A DNA stretch of 64,000 nt, taken from assembly GCA_041741155.1 (NCBI GenBank), contig JBGSKO010000211.1, forward strand, positions 62,001-126,000. The letters are read 5' to 3'. The stretch's first letter is position 1; every line of letters begins with the position of its first letter. A program made the translations under genes and the position numbers. The notes under the pieces are model-generated. The model was given only the letters and a program-made list of their open reading frames with translations, searched no databases and was not told where the DNA came from. The DNA comes from M3007 sp041741155. GTDB lineage: Bacteria; Bacteroidota; Bacteroidia; Chitinophagales; Saprospiraceae. Of this stretch, positions 49,032-56,052 are shown in pieces.

Positions 49032-49216
49032 AGTGTTCAGAGAACTTTGTCAGCCCGTTGAGCGTAAATTTAACACAGACAACCGCAGACTGCTGCACAG
49101 ACAAACACAGAGGTTTGATTCTAATTAAGGTACAATCTGTGTTTGTCTGTGCAGCAGTCTGCGTTTGTCTGTGTTAAAAAATCTCTCGGTAGGTTTGACA
49201 CAGTTCTCTGAACACT
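49032..49216. repeat. Nested inverted repeat, about 185 bp
   Basis: Outer arms 49032-49052 and 49196-49216 match at 20 of 21 bases (around GTGTTCAGAGAACT). Inner arms 49070-49111 and 49136-49177 match at 41 of 42 bases (TTAACACAGACA ... TGTCTGTGTTAA) around a 24-nt loop. No coding frame or transposase is inside. The inner arms are made of CACAGAC-type modules. Confidence 0.88.
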
Positions 49217-49249
49217 ACCTATTTTTTACCAGCAGCCCCGACCCCCCCG

Positions 49250-49368
49250 AACCTTCTAACCCTCTAACCTTCCAACCCTCTAACCTTCTAACCTTCTAAC
49301 CTTCCAACCTTCTAACCCTCTAACCTTCTAACCTTCTAACCTTCCAACCCTCTAACCTTCCAACCCTC
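49250..49368. repeat. C-rich 8-bp tandem repeat AACCYTCY, about 15 units
   Basis: Fourteen full 8-bp units (AACCTTCT, AACCCTCT, AACCTTCC) and a partial one run in exact register up to the stop codon of the minus-strand PLP enzyme gene at 49367. The units are the reverse complement of the repeats at 48880-48952. Confidence 0.88.
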
Positions 49369-50647
49369 ATTCGGCTAATTCCATTTCCTGTAGCACGGGT
49401 ATTTTGTCCAGAGCCTGTTCGAGGTCCCACCAAAGGTCCTCGACATTTTCCACACCAATGGATAGGCGTACCAGTGCATCGGTGATGCCGAATTCGATTT
49501 TTTCTGCCGGATCTACGCCGGCATGGGTCATGGTGGCCGGGTGTTGGGCGAGTGATTCCGTGCTGCCCAGGCTCACGGCTAATTTGGCCAGTTTCAGGTT
49601 GTTGAGAAAAACAAATGCTTCGTGCTCGCCGCCTTTCACCTCGAAGGAGACCATGGCGCCCGGCGACGTGCATTGGCGCTGGTAAATTTCGTACGCTTCG
49701 CCGTCGGCAGGAGTGAGCAGACCGAGGTAGTGGACGTGGGCGACGCTGGGGTGTGCAACCAGCCGGCGGGCAATGACCTGTGCATTCTCCGCCTGTTTTT
49801 CCATACGAAGTTTGAGTGTTTCGAGGCTGCGCAGCAGCAGCCAACCCGTGTTCGGGGCGATCATGTTGCCGAGGAATGTGCGCAAGGTTTTGATGCGTGT
49901 GATCAGCTCGGTTGAACCGAGGCAGGCGCCCGCGATGACATCGCTGTGGCCGCCGATGTACTTGGTGGCGGAATACAGCACAAGATCAGCGCCGTGCCGG
50001 AGCGGGTGTTGCCACAGCGGCCCCATGTAGGTATTGTCCACAGCCAATACGACGTGGCGGTCCGGTGCGCCAAACTGATCGGCTACCGAGCGGCACATGG
50101 CCATGTCCACCAGATCGTTGGTCGGGTTGGCGGGCGTTTCGAGGAAGATCATGGCGAGGCGATCCTTTTTGCCGGAGCGCTCGATGAGCCGTACGAGGTC
50201 TTCGCGGCTCGCACCGGGTCGGAATCCGAGCACTTCGATACCCCATTTGGTCAAAACGCTGTGCACAAAGTGGGTGGTACCACCGTACAAGGGGTTGCTG
50301 TACAGCAGCAAATCGCCCGGCTGCAAAAATTCGAGAAGGGCTGTCGTAATGGCCGACATGCCGCTTTCGAAGGCGGCACAGGCTTCGGCGCCATCCCAGA
50401 TTTTGAGGCGCTCCTCCAGAATTTCCATATCCGGATTGTTCAGGCGGCTGTAAATGAGCCCTGTTTTTTCCCGCAGGCCTTTTTCCCGCAGGCCATAAGC
50501 CACCTCAAAAAACGCTTTGCCTTCTTCGGCCGTTCGGAATGCAAACGTGGATGTTTGGAAAATCGGGCATTTCACGGCGCCTTCCGACCACTCGGGACGA
50601 TAACCGTGCGACATCATCAGGGTTTCAGGCTGAAAATTCTTTTTCAT
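49367..50647 (-). CDS. Trans-sulfuration family PLP enzyme (cystathionine gamma-synthase/methionine gamma-lyase-like)
   Basis: The 426-residue enzyme is a Cys/Met-metabolism fold type I protein. PLP binding is seen in the Schiff-base Lys K229 of YSATKYIGGH and D204 of VDNTYMGP; LIYSRLNNPDMEILEERL, FESGMSAITTALLEFL and the C-terminal SLGSTESLAQHPATMTH are family blocks. The exact reaction (synthase, beta/gamma-lyase) cannot be read from sequence. The gene is divergent from an Lrp-type regulator with a 19-bp palindrome between them, suggesting amino-acid-responsive control. A 15-bp exact tandem duplication (50465-50494) repeats GLREK at residues 52-61. Confidence 0.9.
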   Translation of the reverse strand: MKKNFQPETLMMSHGYRPEWSEGAVKCPIFQTSTFAFRTAEEGKAFFEVAYGLREKGLREKTGLIYSRLNNPDMEILEERLKIWDGAEACAAFESGMSAITTALLEFLQPGDLLLYSNPLYGGTTHFVHSVLTKWGIEVLGFRPGASREDLVRLIERSGKKDRLAMIFLETPANPTNDLVDMAMCRSVADQFGAPDRHVVLAVDNTYMGPLWQHPLRHGADLVLYSATKYIGGHSDVIAGACLGSTELITRIKTLRTFLGNMIAPNTGWLLLRSLETLKLRMEKQAENAQVIARRLVAHPSVAHVHYLGLLTPADGEAYEIYQRQCTSPGAMVSFEVKGGEHEAFVFLNNLKLAKLAVSLGSTESLAQHPATMTHAGVDPAEKIEFGITDALVRLSIGVENVEDLWWDLEQALDKIPVLQEMELAE

Positions 50648-50741
50648 AACGCGGTCAATTTTTCCACAAAGGTTGGATAGTCAGATGTTTGTTCCAATAG
50701 GCTAAATCATTTAGGAAAATAAAACCTGAATTATGTTTTTG

Positions 50742-50760
50742 ATTAGATTAAAAATCTAAT
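50742..50760. promoter_or_regulatory. 19-bp palindrome upstream of the Lrp regulator (putative Lrp site)
   Basis: ATTAGATT-AAA-AATCTAAT is a perfect inverted repeat 23 nt upstream of the Lrp ATG and 94 nt from the PLP enzyme start. Size and A/T-rich core fit Lrp/AsnC binding sites, which have AT-rich centres. Binding is inferred. Confidence 0.65.
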
Positions 50761-50783
50761 TTTACCAGATAAATGGACTGGCT

Positions 50784-51257
50784 ATGGAAAAAAAAACTAA
50801 CGGCCTTGATCTTGTTGATCGGGCTATTTTGAAAATCCTTCAGGAAGACGCTTTTCTGACAACCAAGGAAGTCGCCGCCCAGCTCAACCTGACCACGACA
50901 CCTGTTTTCGAGCGGGTGAAACGGCTGGAGCGCGAGGGATATATCGGACGCTATACGGCCCTGGTCAATCGGCAAAAAGTAGGGCTCTCGATGCTGGTTT
51001 TTTGCGACGTGGCGCTCAAGGAACACAACCGCGACTACTTGCTGCGCTTCGAGCGTGCAGTCGTCGAACTATCCGAAGTACTGGAGTGCCACCACATAAC
51101 CGGAGAATACGATTATGTGCTAAAAGTAGTGGTGCGCGACATGGACGACTACCAGCAGTTTATCAAAGAAAAATTAGCCGCATTCGAGAACATCGGGCGG
51201 GTGCAAAGCCACTTCGTGATGACGGAGGTGAAAAATACGACGGTACTACCGTTGTAA
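50784..51257 (+). CDS. Lrp/AsnC family transcriptional regulator
   Basis: The 157-residue protein has the AsnC-type helix-turn-helix (LDLVDRAILKILQEDAFLTTKEVAAQLNLTTTPVFERVKRLEREGYI, residues about 7-55) and the RAM ligand-binding domain (FCDVALKEHNRDYLLRFERAV, ECHHITGEYDYVLKVVVRDMDDYQQFI). The RAM domain usually binds an amino acid. It is divergent from the PLP enzyme gene, so it most likely controls it, and perhaps itself through the palindrome at 50742-50760. Confidence 0.94.
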   Translation: MEKKTNGLDLVDRAILKILQEDAFLTTKEVAAQLNLTTTPVFERVKRLEREGYIGRYTALVNRQKVGLSMLVFCDVALKEHNRDYLLRFERAVVELSEVLECHHITGEYDYVLKVVVRDMDDYQQFIKEKLAAFENIGRVQSHFVMTEVKNTTVLPL

Positions 51258-51272
51258 AAGAGCGTAGCGGGT

Positions 51273-51914
51273 TTAGCGCAGTACTTCCAAAAATTCGTTC
51301 ATAATCATTGCCGTAGCGCCCCAAACCATACGCCCTTCCACTTCGAAATAGGGTACACTTTTGAGCACCAGCCCGTCGCCTACGCGCACGTCGGACACTT
51401 TGCGGCTTTCGGGCGCACGGAACACGGACAGCGCAGGAGTCAGGATGGTTTCCACCTCGCCGGGTTGCGGCCGAAAATCGGCCGGGCCATGTAGCACGCC
51501 CACAAACGGGTACACCAGAAAGTTGCTGACAGGGATATACAACTCCGTGAGTTGGCCGACGATCTCGACATAATGTTGGGGCACACCCACTTCTTCTTCC
51601 GCTTCGCGCAGGGCCACATTGGTCAGGTCGCCGTCGCGGTCCTCCCAGCGTCCGCCGGGGAAACTCACCTGTCCGCTGTGCCGGTCGCGCGGGTTGGTTG
51701 AGCGCTGGATCAGCACGGTATGCCAGGTATCGCCCTGGCGATGCAGGAGGTTGAGTACACAGGCGACTTTGGCGTCGGGCGGCGGCACGGGGTGCGGACC
51801 GAGTTCTTCCAGCCGGCGCAGACTGGCCATTTTGTACTGGGCCTCCCGCCCGGGCAGGGGGCCGGCGAGGCGGGTGCGCAACGTATCAACCAAAGTATCC
51901 TGGAACAGTGTCAT
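51273..51914 (-). CDS. NUDIX hydrolase, CoA pyrophosphatase-like (NudL)
   Basis: The 213-residue protein has the Nudix box in the form GGRWEDRDGDLTNVALREAEEEVGV, preceded by RDRHSGQVSFPGG as in the NudL/CoAse group (UPF0035-type motif LLTxRSxxLRxHxGQVxFPGG). It hydrolyses CoA or dephospho-CoA to phosphopantetheine and ADP. ATG 51914 (MTLFQDTLVDTL) is chosen: the upstream codons in this frame are of unlike composition. It is convergent with the Lrp gene. Confidence 0.9.
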   Translation of the reverse strand: MTLFQDTLVDTLRTRLAGPLPGREAQYKMASLRRLEELGPHPVPPPDAKVACVLNLLHRQGDTWHTVLIQRSTNPRDRHSGQVSFPGGRWEDRDGDLTNVALREAEEEVGVPQHYVEIVGQLTELYIPVSNFLVYPFVGVLHGPADFRPQPGEVETILTPALSVFRAPESRKVSDVRVGDGLVLKSVPYFEVEGRMVWGATAMIMNEFLEVLR

Positions 51915-52145
51915 GGCTTTTTTGACAGGTGAAAACCCGGAGGGCGGGTTTTGTTCAAATGGGGGGGAGGACTTGCACTCCGAACGCAGCGCGTATTTGC
52001 TCGCCCTACGTTCAAAAGGACTTGTTGCATATCGTTCTGTTTCATTGAGCGGACAAAAATAGGTTTTTTGCGGCAATGGTGCTACGGAAGGTTGGCGTGG
52101 CAGGGCAGGATTTTTTTCTTGTACTTTTGCCCCACATTTCAACCC

Positions 52146-53165
52146 ATGCACCCACTACGCTACAAAATCCGCCAACAAGGCTTCTTCGGTTTCATGGACG
52201 CCTCCGGGGAGGTTGTCATTGAGCCGCAGTACCTCGAAGTCGGCGATTTCCACAACGGCTTTGCGCGGGTGCGCCTGAACGACCAATGGGTACCCATGGA
52301 CGCGCTCGGACGGCTGCTGCTCAAACGCATGTACCGCACGGTGGGGCCGTTTCAGGAAGGACTGGCTCGCGTACAGGTGGTGCGGGCATGGGGTTTTATG
52401 GATGAGCGCGGCAACGAAGTCGTGCCGGCCCGCTTCGATGCGGCAGGCGATTTTTCCGAAGGCAAAGCCGCCGTGCAGTTCAACGGCAAAACCGGCTACC
52501 TCGACCGCGAAGGCCGCTTCGCACTCAAACCGGTATTTTCAACCGGCGGTGCATTTCGGGACGGCCTAGCGCCGGCAGGTAAAGACGGGCAATGTGGTTT
52601 TATCGGCGCCGACGGGCAGTTTGTGATCGCGCCGGCATGGGACGAGTGCCGCCCATTCGACGGCCCCGTGGCGGTAGTGGTCCGCGACGGCCGCTGGGGG
52701 CTCGCCGACCGCGACGGCCGCGAGCGGGTGTCGCCACAGTTCGAGTTTGTGCCCGGCCATGCCCATGGCGAATTCTTCGACGGCATGGCGTTGGCTTTCC
52801 GCGACGGCAAGTATGGTTTTGTAAACCAGCAAGGCGAGGTCGCCGTGGAACCCATGTTCGACCTGGCCGGCGATTTTGGCGAAGGCCTGGCGCTGGTGGA
52901 AATCAATGGCGCATACGGCTACATGGACAAAGCAGGCAAACTTGTCATCATGCCCAAGTTCGAAGATGCCGGCGTGTTTTCCGACGGACTTGCCCAGGTG
53001 CGCAACAACGGACGCTGGGGCTACATTGATACCGATGGGAAGTTTGTGATACCACCCGCCTACGAGGCGGCAGCACCTTTCCGCGCCGGGTTGGCGCGGA
53101 CGGTAGTTGGCGGAAAATGGCAGTATATTGACCGCTCCGGGGAAGTGGTTTGGCGCGAGCAGTAG
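52146..53165 (+). CDS. WG repeat-containing protein
   Basis: The 339 residues are nearly all WG repeats (about seven to eight units of roughly 45 residues), each with a pattern like GYMDKAGKLVIMPKFEDAGVFSDGLAQVRNNGRWGYID. The N-terminus (MHPLRYKIRQQGFFGFMD) begins directly with a repeat and no signal peptide, so it may be cytoplasmic. ATG 52146 is preferred over far-upstream codons, and a TACTTTTG -7-like box (52122-52129) lies 16 nt before it. The function of WG repeats in bacteria is unclear (beta-hairpin arrays, probably binding). It is convergent with the M14 peptidase gene. Confidence 0.9.
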   Translation: MHPLRYKIRQQGFFGFMDASGEVVIEPQYLEVGDFHNGFARVRLNDQWVPMDALGRLLLKRMYRTVGPFQEGLARVQVVRAWGFMDERGNEVVPARFDAAGDFSEGKAAVQFNGKTGYLDREGRFALKPVFSTGGAFRDGLAPAGKDGQCGFIGADGQFVIAPAWDECRPFDGPVAVVVRDGRWGLADRDGRERVSPQFEFVPGHAHGEFFDGMALAFRDGKYGFVNQQGEVAVEPMFDLAGDFGEGLALVEINGAYGYMDKAGKLVIMPKFEDAGVFSDGLAQVRNNGRWGYIDTDGKFVIPPAYEAAAPFRAGLARTVVGGKWQYIDRSGEVVWREQ

Positions 53166-53219
53166 TGTGGCGCCAGTTCCCTTTGTATTTGGTTACCCGA
53201 ACAGTCTCAAAAACTATTT

Positions 53220-55739
53220 CTAAAAAAACAGCGCGTTGGCGAAAAGTACCTTCCCTTGTTCCCAAAAACAGCGAAACAGCGGGTTGTCCACAAAATAGAC
53301 CACATCGCCGCTGCCCATCCGCTGCACGACAGCGACAGGGGTGTTTTTCAACTTGGGTTTCAGGCGGCTGCCGATGAACCCGTACGATTGATACGCTTCG
53401 CCTACCCAGATTGCCGTGTGTGCGTTGGCCGGCATTTCATACAACGTGGAAGTTGTTTTCAGGGAAAAGTATCGGCCGGAAAAACCGAATACGAGCGGGT
53501 GTGTGCTATCCACGTTGGTTTGTACAACCGCCCCCGGGACCTGGTCGCTGATACCTTCCCGTTCGCGGGTCTGGTAGGGTTTGGGCGTCGCAGCCGCCGA
53601 GTCTTTTTTCGCTTCCTCTGTTTTGCTTTTCAGTTCGAAACCGTCCTTGTCGGCAAAAGCGCGCACGCCGCCCTCAAAGGCGATCAGGCGACCGCCTTGT
53701 CTTACCCATTCCTGAATAGCCCTCAGGGTATTTTCCGGCAGGTTGTAGGTTCCATTCGGAAAAATAAGCGTGGTATAGTCGTTCAGGCGGATGCGGGCCA
53801 AGCGGTCCAGCGCCACGGGTGTGATGGGGTAACCGAGTTCCTGTTCAAAGAAAAACCAGGTGTGGCCGTAGGTATTGTCGTCCACATCCTCGCCATATAC
53901 GATGGCCACTTCGGGGCGGTTGATCGGTGCGAAGTTTTCCGATCCAAGGTCGCGGCCGCTATTGGCCCAGCCACTGAAAATAGGGTGTAAAGGCACGTTT
54001 GCTGCAGCGGCTGCTGCCTGCACGAGGGCGTCGAGGTCGCCGCTGATGGTGTGGTTATCGGCGCGGTTGATGACTAAGGCGCCGGCATCAAACTGCTGAT
54101 CCGCCATAGAAAATGGCTGCATGGCGTACCGAACTTTCACCCCGCTTTCCAGTATTTTTCCTAAAAAACGGGCTTCTGCCAGCGATTTCCGGTGTACACA
54201 CCAGGCATACGGGGATGCTGCCAGGTTGACCTCCGGAGCCTTATACGGCTCAAAATTGCGTTTGGGCTCCAGGCGTTGTTTGAGGGCGTATGCTTCCAGC
54301 CCGTAGGCGTAGGGCAATGCCCAGGCCGTGATATCGTAGGTCAGCGAATCGCTCAGCCGGTGCTCGGGCTCAAACAGTACTTGCAGCAGTACGGAGTGTG
54401 GCTGAAACGCGCTGATGACCAGGTCTTTGTCATTCAAATTGAATGCTGTTTCCTTGTTTTGCAGGTAGTCGAAACCTTTCATGCCGGACGCCGAGGCGCC
54501 GGCGCGTCCGTAGCGGATGTGGTGCCGGTCTAGCAGTTCGCACAGGGCGTTCACCTTGTTGGGGTTGTTGGTTGCCGGGATCACGAAAGACAGGTAGGCG
54601 CCTTGTGGCTGGGTAGCGCTGCGGTCGAAGTATTTGCGGAAATTTTCCACCAGCGCCGGCGCGTTTTTGCTGGCCGTTTGGATGGTGGATCGGCTGGTGG
54701 TGAGGTGGTGCTGGATGCGCTCGTGCAGGGTGAGCGTATCGCCGTTGGTTTTGATAATGGCGCGCCCTGCGGTGGAGTGGCCCGCCTGCTCGTAGGTCAT
54801 GCCGATGGCGCCGTTGAACATGGGGTAGGTATCGCCATAAGACGGGTAAAACAGGTCAAAAACCTCCTTGGTGAAATACAGCCAACCGTTTTGGTCAAAA
54901 TACCCGGCGTGGTTTTGTCCGATTTGCGTCTGGAAATCGCGTTGCCAGAGGGTGATGTAGTCGTGCATGGGCTCGGCGGCCGGTGCGAAATAGTAGGGGT
55001 TGTCCACATACTGTTCGTGCAGGTCGGCGTGAACGTGGGGCAGCCAGCGTTGGTAGAGGGCGAGGCGCTGTTGGGTTTCCACCTGTGTGGCCCAGGCCCA
55101 GTCGCGGTTCAGGTCGAAGTGGTAGTGGTTGGAGCGGCCGCGCGGCCACGGTTCTGCGTGTTCGCGGGCATCGCCGCGCGGGTTTTTTTGCACATTGCTG
55201 ACGCTTCGGTACCAGTGGGTGTAGCGGTCGTAGCCGTCGGGATTGAGCGAGGGATCGAGGATGACCACGGTATTTTTCAGCCATTCGCGCACTTCCGGTT
55301 CGGTCTGGGTAGCCAGCTGGTACGCCAGCAGCATGCTGCACTCCGAGCCGGAGGGTTCGTTGCCGTGTACGCTCATGCTGAGCCAGACGATAGCGGCGCC
55401 ACCTACGGCACTTTCCCCTTTTTGGGTGGGGGCGGCACCCGCCAGGCGCAGGTTGTTCAAGCGGATTTGCTCTAACTGTGCGATGTTTTCCGGCGATGAA
55501 AAATAGGCTACCTGCAAGGGCCGGTCTTCATTGGTGGCGCCGTAGCGTTCCAGTCGCATGGTTGTGGGCGTGTTGGCGGCCAAATATTCGAAGTAGTCGG
55601 TGAGCAGATGGTGGGGGGTAAACTGCTCCCCGATGCGGTGCGGCAAGAACTCGTCGGGATTTTTCGGGGTCGTTTGAGCGGAAAGCAGGACGGTCAGGCA
55701 GGCAAATGCCGGGAGGAGGATAAATCGGAAATAGTGCAT
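53220..55739 (-). CDS. M14 family zinc carboxypeptidase, exported
   Basis: The 839-residue protein starts at ATG 55739 with a signal peptide (MHYFRFILLPAFACLTVLLSAQ). The carboxypeptidase domain shows HGNEPSGSE (zinc His and Glu), DPSLNPDGYDRYTHWYR, HFDLNRDWAWATQ and DLHEQYVDNPYYFAP with the second zinc His. The C-terminal half holds a glutamine-amidotransferase-like/receptor-binding region, a layout common for surface peptidases in Bacteroidota. The catalytic Glu is likely further on in MTYEQAGHS. A frame continuing upstream to 56069 is repeat-derived and is not included. Confidence 0.92.
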   Translation of the reverse strand: MHYFRFILLPAFACLTVLLSAQTTPKNPDEFLPHRIGEQFTPHHLLTDYFEYLAANTPTTMRLERYGATNEDRPLQVAYFSSPENIAQLEQIRLNNLRLAGAAPTQKGESAVGGAAIVWLSMSVHGNEPSGSECSMLLAYQLATQTEPEVREWLKNTVVILDPSLNPDGYDRYTHWYRSVSNVQKNPRGDAREHAEPWPRGRSNHYHFDLNRDWAWATQVETQQRLALYQRWLPHVHADLHEQYVDNPYYFAPAAEPMHDYITLWQRDFQTQIGQNHAGYFDQNGWLYFTKEVFDLFYPSYGDTYPMFNGAIGMTYEQAGHSTAGRAIIKTNGDTLTLHERIQHHLTTSRSTIQTASKNAPALVENFRKYFDRSATQPQGAYLSFVIPATNNPNKVNALCELLDRHHIRYGRAGASASGMKGFDYLQNKETAFNLNDKDLVISAFQPHSVLLQVLFEPEHRLSDSLTYDITAWALPYAYGLEAYALKQRLEPKRNFEPYKAPEVNLAASPYAWCVHRKSLAEARFLGKILESGVKVRYAMQPFSMADQQFDAGALVINRADNHTISGDLDALVQAAAAAANVPLHPIFSGWANSGRDLGSENFAPINRPEVAIVYGEDVDDNTYGHTWFFFEQELGYPITPVALDRLARIRLNDYTTLIFPNGTYNLPENTLRAIQEWVRQGGRLIAFEGGVRAFADKDGFELKSKTEEAKKDSAAATPKPYQTREREGISDQVPGAVVQTNVDSTHPLVFGFSGRYFSLKTTSTLYEMPANAHTAIWVGEAYQSYGFIGSRLKPKLKNTPVAVVQRMGSGDVVYFVDNPLFRCFWEQGKVLFANALFF

Positions 55740-55752
55740 CGCGTTTGTGGTA

Positions 55753-55843
55753 GTTTTTTCACCGCAGAGACGCGGATTCGCGGAGATTTCTTCTTGTTTT
55801 CCCAAAAGCTCGCCGCGTCTCTGCATCTCCGCGGTGAAAAAAC
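55753..55843. repeat. CACCGCAGAGACGCGG inverted repeat
   Basis: GTTTTTTCACCGC (55753-55765) and its exact complement GCGGTGAAAAAAC (55831-55843) enclose GAGACGCGG-type modules that also occur inverted inside. A further partial copy, GCGGTGAAAAAAC, occurs at about 56008-56020 and again GCGGTGAATAAC near 56041. This is a dispersed intergenic repeat, upstream of both the M14 and SNF2 genes. Confidence 0.75.
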
Positions 55844-56052
55844 AAGCGGGCAAACATCCGTTTTTTTTGGAAATAAGCCGCAGGATTATTCGGAGGCGGG
55901 TGCGCCGGGTTTTGTAGTGCCTGTTTGTTGGATTACTCCCGCCGCCGCTAACCGCCAATACACACACTATTTTAAAAGTCACACATCTCGACAGCGCGCT
56001 CCCCCCTGCGGTGAAAAAACAAAACAATCGCCGCACATTTGCGGTGAATAAC

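Noticed and set aside
49250..49368. CRISPR-like appearance of the AACCYTCY array
   Set aside because: Units are 8 bp without spacers, and there are no cas genes; it is a simple tandem repeat.
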